Positions 33,260-43,830 of a stretch of DNA of 64,000 bases are shown piece by piece. Position 1 is the stretch's first letter; the number at the start of each line of letters is the position of its first letter. Position numbers and translations under genes: made by a program. Source of the stretch: Bidens hawaiensis (taxonomy: Eukaryota > Streptophyta > Magnoliopsida > Asterales > Asteraceae); contig JAIQDT010003794.1 in NCBI GenBank assembly GCA_021521415.1, positions 62,001-126,000 of the forward strand. The letters are read 5' to 3'. The notes beneath the pieces were generated by a model. It was not told where the DNA came from. It saw nothing but the letters and a program-made list of their open reading frames with translations, and did not search any database.

Positions 33260-33337
33260 CATATGTGACACCCGGTAAATTCCCAATCCCTTAAACTAAG
33301 TAATCAACCTAATAATTAGGTGATTGTAAATATTATG

Positions 33338-33540
33338 CGCGCCATGTTAGTCAGCGCGTGCATTTGTTATGTGCGCCCTGCGCGAGCGCGCCATGTTAGT
33401 CAGCGCGTGCATTTGTTATGTGCGCCCTGCGCGAGCGCGCCATGTTAGTCAGCGCGTGCATTTGTTATGTGCAACCTGCGCGAGCGCACCATGTTAAGAA
33501 CCAGCGTGAGCATATGTTATATGCGCCATGCGCGAATGTT
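33338..33540. repeat. 49-bp tandem repeat in LTR G, about 4 copies
   Basis: Three near-exact units of 49 bp (gcgcgccatgttagtcagcg ...), then a decayed fourth. GC-rich and full of gcgc, unlike the rest of the LTR. Confidence 0.88.
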
Positions 33541-34202
33541 TTGGCTTTATGTTTCCATGTAACTTAACGTTATGTTGTCTATGGGTTGACCATCCCGCAT
33601 GATGCTAAGGCGGGTGCATCCTAAATCGTTTATGCGCGTGCGGAAGGGAACTAACCTCCCCGCATGGCGGGAACATTGAGAGCCAGTTTGTCTGAAGCTC
33701 CAAGATGGAATTGACTTCAACATAACTGATCACTATGTTGAAATACCAAGACCACCTGGAGAATCTACAAATGAAACTCAATGTCCCTAACTGCGAGAAG
33801 GTTACGCACCTACCCGCAGCAAAGAAATGTCCTTCACACAGAAAGCTATGCGCACAAAGTGATGCGCACAGAACACTTAGTCTATTCTCCAGACATAAGG
33901 AGATTACTCCCGCCCAAAAGGAAACAGTAGCGTGTTTCAGAGATTTTCCACTTTTTACTGTACACTGACAAAAGTACCTGAAAAAGCACACTGTAACATG
34001 AAAAGTCAACTGTCAGCCACCATATTCTCACCAACCCCAGACCTGCATGTCCTGTCCAAATCAAATCAAGATCTTTTGTCCACTCCTCCACTTTTAAATA
34101 AACAATAAACAATAATAATTTCCATACTTTATCATCATTACACCTAGATATGAAAAGATTTCAATCCCCTAAAGCAAGGGATTGTGTTCCCTTGAGTTTG
34201 CC

Positions 34203-34209
34203 TATAAAT
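34203..34209 (+). promoter_or_regulatory. TATA box in LTR G
   Basis: TATAAAT in the context gcctataaattg, about 270 bp upstream of the donor-like GTGAGT at 34476. Confidence 0.5.
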
Positions 34210-34728
34210 TGTAACCTAAATTATCACCCAAAACACACTTCAAAGAACTACAAACTTGCACTAATCCTCTCCCAAGCATCCGTTGTTTCCAGCTCCGATC
34301 CTGTTACTAGGTAAGCCGAGAATATAACCTTGAGACCTACTATCCAACCCTTATATTCTCCTATTTCTTGATCTTAATATATATACTTGTTATTTAATCG
34401 TATTCTAGACCTTCGATTCCGAGGCCAACACCAAGAAAACCCGAATCTCGATTAATCCCTTAACAAGAACCACAGGTGAGTCTCACAGCCCCTATTTTTA
34501 CTGTTTCACTATTTTTTTTTTTTAAACTGTTTTCGGGGCGAGGGACACGTACTTAAATAATGTTTTATCATGGTATACTTACAAGCTATGCAAGCGATTA
34601 TGTGTTTATGTTTCATGATGAGCAATGCAAACGGTTATCTAAGATTTTCGATGTATGTGCGCTAGAACTCGAGTAAGTGATCACTTTACCATTGGAACTC
34701 TAAGGGTAGGGACTGCTGGTTTGATCCA

Positions 34729-35062
34729 CCCGCTCGTAGGGGTCGCACCTCTTTGCATGGACGAGTGCCTAGTATGGTCATGGGGCAGTACTATGGGTTT
34801 GAGCCCGCTCGTAGGGGTCGCGCCTCTTTGCATGGACGAGCGCCTTGTTTTCCGGCACAACGTCCGCGCGTAACCCGCGGGACGGAATTATTATTTTAGC
34901 TCGTAGTGGCAGCGCCACTTTGCATGGACGAGCACATGTTCCTGAAACGTTCGCGCGCAACCCGCGGGACGGTATTACTTATTTTAGCTCGTAGTGGCAG
35001 CGCCACTTTGCATAGACGAGCACAGTTCCCAGAAATGTTCGCGCGTAACCCGCGGAACGATT
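34729..35062. repeat. Tandem repeat in LTR G (cgctcgtagNGGtcgcNcct units)
   Basis: Four to five units of about 70-85 bp share gctcgta-g-ggc-gcgcc-ctttgcatggacgagc. Each unit has ends that pair (gctcgt ... acgagc). The same array appears inverted at 63480-63790 in copy H. Confidence 0.85.
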
Positions 35063-35560
35063 TTATCAGAATATGTTGATAGAACTATGTTTTACCCAGC
35101 ATGTGTTTTAATGATGCTATTAGAATTATGTTTCAGAATGATTTGTATCAAGATTAGAATACAATACGATTTATCAAGTTACTAAAACTTGTGAACTCAC
35201 TCAGTTTATACTGATTCAAATGTTTTTACGTGTCTTTCAGGAGATAACTAGGTAGCGCATGGAGTCACACTTAGAGCACCTCACGCTGAACATCTAAACT
35301 AGCTTTTTGGAAGATTTTAGTTCTATCCCTTCGATGCGCGTGGTTGTTCCCGCCGCGCATGGGGATATGGCGTGGAAATCTTCAACAATTTTTATACTTG
35401 GATGTTTTTATGTAATTTTTAAACAATGTAATGTATTTGTATTAAACTTTTCATGCGCAATGAAAATCTTACTTTGAATGTTTGCAATGGCCCGTGCTTA
35501 AGTATCAATTCCCACTCGCGCGCGCCCGGCTGTTTCCGCCGCTCAGGGCCGGGTGTGACA

Positions 35561-35772
35561 ACATATCATGCAAGGAGCAAGCATATTGATATCAAGTTTC
35601 ACTTTATTCGAAGTCTGGTAGAAAGCCAACAGATTGAATCATGCTACACACAAGAACAGGTGGCTGATGTGTTCACTAAAGCATTGGGGCTGGAACTAAA
35701 GCGTTGGGGCTGGAACAGTTTGTTTATTTTCGAGAAAGGCTTGGAGTTGTGACACTTTGAATTATGGGGGAG
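35561..35772 (+). pseudogene. RNase H tail of element C
   Basis: The C pol frame resumes after insertions B and G: YHARSKHIDIKFHFIRSLV, then EQVADVFTKALGLE, the conserved end of copia RNase H. It rejoins KNQ at 20998 once B and G are removed. A short duplication (aaagcNttggggctggaac) follows, and the purine run attatgggggag ends at the 3' LTR. Confidence 0.9.
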
Positions 35773-36061
35773 TGTTGAAAAATAATTAAAATGTGTCACG
35801 TGTCTTTATTGTTATTTTCATATTATTGTGTTTTTAATTAGTTTGTTATGCTGAGTAATGTAATGCTATTCTTTAAGGATAGCTTAGATTAAGTCAGTAG
35901 GTTATGGAGTCCTGGCTTAGTGGGTTGTTTAGATCATGTGAACGTTATGTGATCATGTGATCATTGTTGAGTCGTGGGTCTTTGTTTGCCTGCTATTTAA
36001 GTAGTGCCTTTGTTATTGAATTGATTATTAAGTTTTCTAGTATCTCTGCATATCATTAACA
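35773..36061 (+). repeat. 3' LTR of element C
   Basis: It begins TGTTGAAAAA after a polypurine tract (atgggggag) and ends CATTAACA, giving 289 bp with TGTT/AACA ends. The 5' LTR is outside the window. A TATA-like ctatttaag lies at 35992. Confidence 0.72.
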
Positions 36062-36125
36062 ATTCATTCATATATAGTCCAATTTGCAAATGCATGGTCA
36101 TTTGTAAAACTTATAAGCGCTTTAA

Positions 36126-36366
36126 TTAAACAGTGTTTCTTGTGAGGCCTTGGTAACCTTGCTCCAATGCAATGGCTTTAGGTTAGATCCTTGTGGTGCC
36201 GTAGCGTTCCATGCGTAAACACATGGAGGTCCAGGTGCATGAGCACCAGGTGGAGGCGATGGTTCTTGCATCGGTGGACTACCAGGTTGGAGGTGGTGGC
36301 GGGGGCTTCATAGGAGGTAGAGTGGAATACCTTTGGAGCTGATCTTCAGGTGTCTTTAGTTCTTCC
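36126..36366 (-). pseudogene. FH1 and start of FH2 of the formin relic
   Basis: An acceptor-like tttgcag precedes 36366. The frame reads EELKTPEDQLQRYSTLPPMK, then a six-proline run, TW and a stop. After a one-base shift it continues PGSPPMQEPSPPPGAHAPGP and GSNLKPLHWSKVTKASQETL. The last phrase is the highly conserved opening of plant FH2 (LKPLHW.K), the actin-nucleating domain. Only about 20 residues of FH2 remain, and element C begins (LTR end) 65 bp further on. Confidence 0.75.
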
Positions 36367-36691
36367 CTGCAAAACACGGCCGTTAAACTTAAATGCTCCA
36401 ATGAGATATTGTGAAGAAAACCGAAGTGTGTTAAACATTGATGATAACTTTGCGAGGGTGCAAGTTAAGGGATGATAAGTGAAAAGACAATCAATAAATT
36501 GGGTCAACCGGGGCGCTGATCAGCCTAAATAGGTTGATCTATTAAATTGTTGGAACAAGTTTATTTTTGATCTACAAGAAACATTCTAAGTTTTAAACAT
36601 ATTAGATCGGATCAGATAAAATTAGATCTAGATAAAACTCCACTCGTGAACATACCAACATGCTACAGATGCTTAACAAACCTTTAACCGT

Positions 36692-37569
36692 TTAGACTAT
36701 TAGATTTTCCAGTAGTTCTACGACGTGTGCAATCGTTGGCCGTTCTTCATGAGATTTCTGCAAACACTGAAATGCAATGCCTGAAAAAGTTTCCAAAGAA
36801 GTTGACTCCATTTGTGGAGTCAGATCTCGAAAGACAATCTCATGTAACTTATTCTGTTTGTAGGCTTTTTTCCATGCAGGCACCAAAATTTGTAACTGGC
36901 CGTTGTTATAATTACAACATAATCTTCCACACAAGACTTCAAATAAGACAACACCAAAAGAATATACCTCCGATTCTTTTGATAGGGTGTATGAATTCAT
37001 ATATTGTGGGTCACAGTACCAGGAGTACCTACAATATTGCGGGTGATAAGAAATGTGTGCGCCTGATTGGTAGGTCCTATCTTAGACAGTCCCATGTCAG
37101 AAACTTTAGCATTCCAATTGTTATCAAGGATGGTGAATAACTCTTTGCATTGTTCCCTTAAGGAAGCTTAGCCCTCTTGCAGCATCAAGGCATATTTGGA
37201 TACGTTGTCTCCACGTGATACAAGTGGAATTTAGATGGCGATCAAGGCTTCCATTAGATGCAAACTCATACACAAGTATCCTCTCTCCACCCTCATCACA
37301 AAATCCCAGTAGAGAGATGAGATTTTCGTGCTTGTAACCAGAGAGCATCAAGATCTCCTTCCAGAACTCTGGGTCTCCTTGCCCATGTCTAGGATCTAGA
37401 TGCTTAAAAGCACCCATGCTTTTCCCGTTAGAGTGAGAAAGTTCTCCTAGATACACCTTCCCAAATCCACCTCTTCCAATAACTTTAGCATCGCAAAAGT
37501 TGTCGGTGGCTGATTTTATGTCTTCTAGTTGGATTTTAGATGTTCAAACTCCTTTACGAAGGGCGCCAT
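36692..37569 (-). pseudogene. Receptor-like-kinase domain in the formin relic, catalytic loop lost
   Basis: It starts MAPFVKEFEHLK; a one-base shift near 37535 leads into QLEDIKSATDNF and the glycine loop IGRGGFGKVY. The ATP-site lysine is in MGAFKHLD, then EFWKEILMLSGYKHENLISL and ILVYEFASNGSLDRHL. After MQRVIHH about ten residues covering HRDxKxxN are missing (junction near 37128-37136). The metal-binding DFG reads DMG (VSDMGLSKIG). The activation-segment end survives as YCDPQYM after a one-base shift near 37019, followed by SEVYSFGVVLFEVLCGRL and RPTIAHVVELLENL. There are no introns. It resembles a kinase family abundant in Asteraceae (recollection, not a search). It cannot be catalytic. 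Confidence 0.85.
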
Positions 37570-37827
37570 TATCCCTGGAAATGGAGTTATATCACCATTT
37601 TCAGCTTCTTGTTCCGATTCTTCTTTCGAGACTGTATCATCGTTTTTAGGATCCACTTTTATTTCTTTAGATAAAGGACTATCTTGCATAGAAAGTATCT
37701 GGCTATAAACCTCTGTTGCGTCAATAAACTCTTCATCTGTAGCAGGAGTTTCTGTCTCATTCTCGTCGTCAGATTCTTCTTCAGTAGAGATCATAGATGG
37801 TAGGGAATTAGCATCCGAAAAAGATAA
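37570..37827 (-). pseudogene. Acidic linker exon after C2 of the formin relic
   Basis: After the acceptor tatcag the exon reads LSFSDANSLPSMISTEEESD, then further Glu/Asp-rich sequence to ENGDITPFPGI. FSDAN matches the usual end of the PTEN-C2 unit. The frame is open and continuous with the kinase start codon. Confidence 0.72.
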
Positions 37828-37913
37828 CTGATACATGTATAAGTATACATTCAACTTCTAGTGTTTACAAAAACAAGGGCATACTCAGTGTAAAAAAGAA
37901 CAAAAAGGCCTAC

Positions 37914-38129
37914 CTTTGCTCTAAAGTTCTTTGGCATCTGGTCTCTTGCATCCGACATAACATCAACATCATCAGGACTCAAAATAAGTACATTGCCTCG
38001 CACAAATGTCGTGTGAAACATCACTCTAAATATCATTTCCTCCTTAGCAACATCCAAATGCACACATTCAAGAACCACGTCTCCATGAACACGGCGATGT
38101 ATATCAATTTTCACTAGTTCACAATATTC
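37914..38129 (-). pseudogene. C2 (PTEN-type) exon of the formin relic
   Basis: Acceptor attgcag, then EYCELVKIDIHRRVHGDVVL, ECVHLDVAKEEMIFRVMFHT and NVLILSPDDVDVMSDARDQM, and donor AAG|gtaggc. This is the conserved phospholipid-binding C2 part of class II formins. The exon has no stop, so decay here is slight. Confidence 0.85.
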
Positions 38130-38705
38130 CTGCAATCCCAAAGTCAAAATATTAAATCAGGCTTTATTTGAATTTGCGTTTTGATTATAATTATCTGATT
38201 ATTACAACAACAATAACTTTCTAATTATTGCAACTTTTTAAACAGACTATTATGTGTGTATGCTGGGAAGTTATGTCATTTACTGAAAATATTGTTGAGT
38301 TTGTTAACAGTTAGTTTGGTATCTATTTCGTTAAGGATCCTTTATATATGAATGCCTAGCATTGTATTCATTCTATGAGAAAATATTTAAAGTTGATTAT
38401 GCATCTCTCATAATTTTGTTAATTTACCTAATTGTAGTCACAAAAATCAGTTTTTGGTGTCGCAATTTACCGATTCTGCATCTGATTATTTAAAAGACAA
38501 ATAATCAATTTCTAGTAATTAGTTACATAATCATACTAGCTGCAACTGATTATCACAGGGCAAAACAAAATTCACTGATCACTGCTTTTTCTGACCTAAT
38601 TTAATACACAAAGTATATCCTTTTTTTTTTTTTTGTCAAACAACTGATTATCTGATTATTACAACTTCAAATAGCAAAAGTGCAGTCAAACATTATCCTC
38701 TACCG

Positions 38706-38708
<3 letters not shown>

Positions 38709-38767
<59 letters not shown>
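38709..38767. repeat. (TA)n microsatellite in a formin intron
   Basis: 59 bp of uninterrupted TA inside the intron between the PTEN-like and C2 exons; it is probably highly variable. Confidence 0.95.
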
Positions 38768-38769
<2 letters not shown>

Positions 38770-38875
38770 GATTCCGATTATCTATATAATCAGAAGTTCA
38801 GATTCAAAAGACACACCAAACCACTGCCTTAGAAAGGAAGAAATACCTCTTAAAATGTTTAGTAGAAAAACTTAC

Positions 38876-39150
38876 TGGTTGATAGTAGCGGGCTCTTTTT
38901 ATGGTTTTAGCGGATGTAAACAAAATCTTAGACCTCCCATTAGCTGTTGTTGCAGATGGATTCTGACCAAAGATTCGAATTACAGGAAGAAATTTAATTA
39001 TGATATAATCCAAAGCTAATGGTGTGTCTGAGAGCGACAACGACCCCTCAAAACTTACGCTGGTTAGGTACTGAAGATACCTCAGTTGAGAAGGCTAAGA
39101 AGCTCTTTAGGAGCATGTTTATACGTCATTTCAAGAGTCTTTTGTACACC
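38876..39150 (-). pseudogene. PTEN-like exon of the formin relic
   Basis: It reads VQKTLEMTYKHAPKELLSLL, then after a small deletion and shift LRYLQYLTSVSFEGSLSLSD, TPLALDYIIIKFLPVIRIFG and SKILFTSAKTIKRARYYQP, ending at the donor cca|gtaagt (38875). Relatives usually have a short FDGGRGC segment between LP and VIRI that is missing here. The start of the exon and the upstream PTEN phosphatase core were not found. The C2 exon joins in frame across a 746-nt intron. Confidence 0.75.
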
Positions 39151-39179
39151 GAGATCTTGGGCATGGGCGGACTGACTTG

Positions 39180-41943
39180 AAGGCTAGGGGGTATATACCC
39201 GCACTTAGTTTTCCCAAATTAGTATTAGTATAAATTGTTTTTCAGCCCCAACTAAAATTCACTTTAACATCTTTTTGTAGTTTTAAAACTAAATCTAAAT
39301 AAAGTTTTACATATAAGCAAGAATGTAAAAATTGTTAAATAACTAACCTACATGGAAAACTTAATAATAAGTTGTGTTATGAAGAATAAATATTAATATC
39401 GTATATTTACATATATACAATAAAGCGGATTTAATTCACTTTTAGAAGATCCTTCGTATTATGGAAAACGTATTAAAATCTTAGATTTTAATATTACTTG
39501 ATTTTTTAACAATATTGTTGTCGACATGAAAATTCAAGAGTTTGGTTATCGCTTTAAAAAGATTAACACAAGGTTACGTCATGGCAACTTTGAACCTGTA
39601 TGGTTCATTTTTTCTATGTTAGTTGCGTGCAAAGAGATAAAAGATTTGTTAACTTTGAACTCGTATGGTTCATTCCTTTAGCGTAACGGAAATTTAAGTT
39701 AACAGTTGAGATGTTTTTTGGTAGTAAAGATCGTAAAGACAAATTGCACAATTGAACAAAGAACAAATTTTCCATATGTACTTTTTTTTTTCTTTCAACG
39801 ATTATTTTTCCCCCCACTGAATAAACTTTCTAAAGGAGTCGATACGGCCTCTTGGAGATCTAGATACGTACCAAAAATCCTCTTGGAGATCTCAAGGAGT
39901 CGATACGGCCTCTTGGAGATCTCAAGGAGTCGATCGGGCTTCCATTTAAAGAGGCGTCTGAAGAGTGGTATTTGATGGATGGATCCAGTAATATATATGA
40001 TACGTACCTTTGTAATCAACAACTACCAAACTTAATTATCACGGACAAGTGTTGAATTTGAATTCAATAAGCTTCATATTTGTAAGTAACTATACAAAAG
40101 AAATCTGTCATGTCAACGGATTGAGCAAAGATGAATTCAGTGGTGAGGAGACGATCGAGAATTATTATTATTTTATAATACGTTATGGAGGGAGAAATAT
40201 GATAAAATAGGCTAATAGTGTTGAAAGGTCGTATTCCTAACAGTTTTTATAATCGAGTAATGTTATAATTAATTTAAAACAACTAAAATACAAATGATAG
40301 CATTAGATAAATAATTCTGGAAAACAAATTAAAAAAAATTTTGTATATGCATAGTTTATGTTTGTATTAGCTTGGGACCGGTGTATTATTTTAAATAAAA
40401 TTCAAAATTTAATTTTACAATTTACTTAACATACATTAAAGTTAAGGATAGGAATTAAAGTTAAGGAGAGGAATTTTTGGACACGTAGAATTAAAGTTAA
40501 GGATTTTTAGGAAGAAATAAATACCTTAGGGGCTTCTATCTACCTTATTTTTAGTTACACACCATTATATTATTTTCTTTTCATATATTACTAGCTTTTA
40601 TCTCGCGTGTTACGCGGGTTACTTTTCATTTTTTTAATAATTGTTTTTTTCATTATTGTTTATGTATATTTTTCATGTAGGATGTGTTTAGATATTAAAT
40701 CTAAAGGTTACATGAACTTATAAAATATGTTATATATATTAGCTGTAATTAAAGTATAGTTTGTTTTGTTTTTTGTTTGTATATCAAATGAGTCTCATTG
40801 GTTTAGTAGTTAACGTGACCCAACATTTTGTTATTTAAGATGCGAATTTTTGTCTTAATATACATGAATGCATAAATAAATTTATATGGTTTGTGTTATT
40901 TTCGTTTGTATTGAGTTATTACGGTTCGTTGGTGATGTAGAACGTATATGTTGTTCAATGGATCACCAAAAATGGGCTCTCATGTGTCTGTCAATTAATG
41001 TAGCTCAACATTTTGTTTTTTGTTGTTTAAAATATGTATTTTGTGTTTGATAGTGAATTGAGTTTTTTTTTAATAAATTAATGTATTTGAATTTCTATAA
41101 GCCAATTCTCTTTCCACGTCTATCTGGAATGGGTACGTCATGTGTTATCATTTCATTTTTGGGTGAATTATTAATTTATTATATTTTTTCTAGTATAATG
41201 TTTAGTTTGTGATTTTCTTATTATTTTATATGTATTTGTTGTATTTATAGATTTCGTAGTTTAGTTATAGTTGTGTATTAAAATAACATGTAATTTGTTA
41301 ATTAGTTTTTATTTTTATCAAATATAATAGAAGTTATATTAGTTTATGAATTATATTAACGAAATTTTATGTTCATATTTATAAACTAAGTTTTTAAAAA
41401 TTTATTTTTTATTAATAATGTATACGTTTTTAATATTTTATACATAAATTTTTGTAATATGAAGTTTTGTAGATTTATTTTTTTTTATATTATAAAACGG
41501 GTAATAATTGGAAGCCATCATTTGAAAGTGACGCTATAATGATGATTAACCGTATTGAGAAACTCTTTTCTCGCCTTCTTTATCAAATCCTTCGTTTCAT
41601 CCAACAATTAGAAACCCTAAGTTAATATTCCCCTTAATTAGGACGAATTTTGTTGTTAAACGGAAGCTTTGTAGGTTGTTGAAGGGATTTGTGTTTGTTC
41701 TTAGTTTATTTAATCAAACATTGTGTCAAAAATAATTTACAACCACTTTAAAATAATATATTGGTTTTAAATAATCTCAACTATCACCTTTTGGCCACTA
41801 CCGATCATAACTAAAGAAATGACTAATGGCAGTCCCACATTTTATCATTTTTTTTCTACCAATGAACTCTGACTAACGAAATCCTAACATCATTAGTTTT
41901 CATGATGTGACATTCTTATTTGGCATATATGTGACATGCTTAC
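39180..41943. other. AT-rich intergenic sequence
   Basis: I find no gene. At 39837-39935 a short unit (gagtcgatacggcctcttggagatct) recurs three times with spacers. A possible Helitron terminus is at 40591-40616. The rest is AT-rich with homopolymer runs; the ORFs seen are too short and lack signatures. Element D begins at 41944. Confidence 0.6.
40591..40616 (-). mobile_element. Possible Helitron 3' terminus (hairpin plus CTAG)
   Basis: On the minus strand CGCGT-AAC-ACGCG (40616-40604) is followed after 9 bases by CTAG (40594-40591) and then T. Helitron 3' ends have a short GC hairpin about 10 bases before CTRR and insert before T. The element body would extend toward higher coordinates, but I cannot find a 5' TC end, so this is tentative. 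Confidence 0.35.
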
Positions 41944-42103
41944 TGTAACATCCTGTTTTAGAAAGAATTAATAAAATAAATTTCGTTTATTTTATAGTTT
42001 GTCGTTTATCTGTTTAGATAAATAAACTAATAGAAGGTGGGCTTGGACTTTAAAAGATGTGATAAGAGATGGAATGGGCCTTAGGTCCATGGGCTTAAGG
42101 GAG

Positions 42104-42110
42104 TATAAAT
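42104..42110 (+). promoter_or_regulatory. TATA box in LTR D
   Basis: TATAAAT in gggagtataaataccccttaa, 160 bp into the LTR; the same box is at 49006-49012 in the 3' LTR. It is followed by a CT- and CA-rich stretch typical of a plant transcription start. Confidence 0.65.
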
Positions 42111-42689
42111 ACCCCTTAAACCCTAATCCTTTCCATTTTTATTCATCTCTACACCATAGCCTACATCATCAAAAACACACACAAACACCATCCTATAGCC
42201 CGAGCCGAGATCCGAAGGTGAAAACCCGAGCTTGTTGGTGCTAGAACGTTGTGAAAAACCAAACCAACATCAATACTAGATCGTGTTCGTAGATCGACTC
42301 ATTTAAGGTACGTTTATAATTAGAAATCGTTTATTTAGGTTCGGATTTGTTTGGGAAATCTTAGATCTGTATGAGAATGATAAAAATGAACCCAACACAA
42401 CAAATCTTACTGAAATTGGTTAACATCTGATAGGTTCATCAGTTAAACACAAACCGTATGTATGTATACATCAATCGCATCCTTTGAAACCCTAAGTTTG
42501 AATGATTGGATGACTAGGGTTCGTAAGAGCCGTGATTCCGAGTTGTTTGATACCAAATTCGTGTTATTTCGTTGAGATTTGAGGTCCAATTGTAGAATCC
42601 GTTGTGTTGACTGTTCCGGTTCATATCGATTTTGACTTTGACCCTGAGTCAAAGTCTGGATAAGAACATATGCTAATTCGTTATGACAA

Positions 42690-42990
42690 ACGAATCAGCT
42701 CATTCGTTATGTTCCGAATTCGCTATGATAAGATAACAAATTAGGTGATTCGTTACACACCAATTCGTTATGTTAAGATAACGAATCAGGAGATTCGTTA
42801 CTCACCAATTCGTTATGTTAAGATAACGGGTGATTCGTTACTCACCAATTCGTTATGTTAAGATAACGAATCAGGAGATTCGTTACTCACCAATTCGTTA
42901 TATTAAGATAACAAATTAGTTGATTCGTTACTCACCATTCGCTATGTTAAGATAACGAACCAAATAACGAAATAAGGATGATTACATAAC
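42690..42990. repeat. Tandem repeat in LTR D, about 45-bp unit with inverted halves
   Basis: Six or so imperfect units of attcgttatgttaagataac-gaatcaggagattcgtta. Each includes TTCGTTAT and ATAACGAA, which pair, so the array can fold into serial hairpins. Confidence 0.85.
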
Positions 42991-43616
42991 GAATCAGAGG
43001 CAATTCGCTACAACGAATGAGTTAGAGAATAAAATGATAATATAAGATTTCTAATGAAAAATGTGTTAAGGCAATTAATGGAAATAAAATTTTTTCAAGT
43101 TGACCTGGCAACTCGACCCCAGCTAGGGGCTCTGCCCCTTGGACCCTGCTAGGGGTTGCCGCCCCTAGAACCTCGCTGCTAGGGGCGCTGCCCCCCGGAC
43201 CCTTGTTCGTCGAGGGTTATAATTAAACTAGAAATATGATATGGATAGTGATAGTAATTAATACGCATAATTGTTATACAGTTAGCTATGCACAAAGAAA
43301 GGGATAACCATTAACGGTGAATGTAACCGAGTTCAGGTGAGTTTCTAGCCCCATTCCTTGTTATGTTTTCGGGGCTGTGTGCATACTCGATGTGATTAGT
43401 TAATACACTTACCTTAAGTGGTAAGTTTATGCCTTATATGATTTATGTATGAATGGATGCTTGTCGGTGCGTGAATGATCTTCGGATATTGCATGTACTG
43501 CCAGGTGATGGTTTGATGATATGATGGATGCATATGATGAATGAATGATGTATGTACGTATGAAACTTAATTATATATATATATACACACAGAAAGGTAT
43601 GGCATGGTAGTAGGAA

Positions 43617-43830
43617 AGAAAGGGAGACCGGACCCTAATAATATCCGAGGGTGGAGGGTACCGGACCCTAATAATATACGAGGATGGAGGGTACTGTACC
43701 CTAATAATATACGAGGATGGAAGGTACCGAACCCTAATAATATCCGAGGAAGAAGGGAGACCAGACCCTAATAGTATCCGAGGATGTTGGGCACCGGACC
43801 CAAATAATATCCGAGGTATGTAGGGCGAAA
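43617..43830. repeat. Tandem repeat in LTR D, about 35-bp unit
   Basis: Six units of ggaccctaataatatccgag-gatggagggtacc, with small changes. Both ends of each unit contain complementary ggtacc/gggta words. Confidence 0.88.

Larger units (their letters stand above)
33264..35560 (+). repeat. Solo LTR G (gypsy family G)
   Basis: 2297 bp starting TGTGACACCCGG and ending CCGGGTGTGACA, flanked by ACATA at 33259-33263 and 35561-35565. Taking it out rejoins the LTR of B with its target-site duplication and element C. There is no coding region. It has a TATA-like box (34203-34209), the donor-like CAG|GTGAGT (34476) and acceptor-like TTTCAG (ending 35240). Family member H lies at 62956-64000 in the opposite orientation. 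Open frames at 33605-34112 and 34655-35185 have no protein signature; the latter arise from tandem repeats. Confidence 0.92.
36125..39150 (-). pseudogene. Chimeric relic: class II formin (PTEN-like, C2, FH1, FH2 start) containing a receptor-like-kinase domain
   Basis: On the minus strand the order is the PTEN-like region, C2 domain, acidic linker, protein kinase, proline-rich FH1 and the first residues of FH2. Class II plant formins nucleate actin and have PTEN-C2-FH1-FH2; a kinase in the linker is not part of that plan as I know it. Two formin introns keep GT-AG ends (38875-38130 and 37913-37828). The reading frame of the linker passes directly into the kinase start (MAPFVKEFEHLK, 37569) before a one-base frameshift. 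Other lesions are missing residues between LLN and LRYLQYL, loss of the HRD loop, and truncation of FH2 where element C is inserted. The rest of FH2 may lie left of the window, beyond element C. It is a decayed gene; whether the fusion was ever expressed is unknown. Confidence 0.75.

Noticed and set aside
33338..33540. CRISPR-like array (regular 49-bp repeats)
   Set aside because: Units are head-to-tail with no unique spacers, in a plant LTR; an ordinary minisatellite.
34655..35185. Repeated peptide GVAPLCMDE-type frames in G and H
   Set aside because: Encoded by the LTR tandem repeat; the same frames appear inverted in H with changes that do not look protein-driven.
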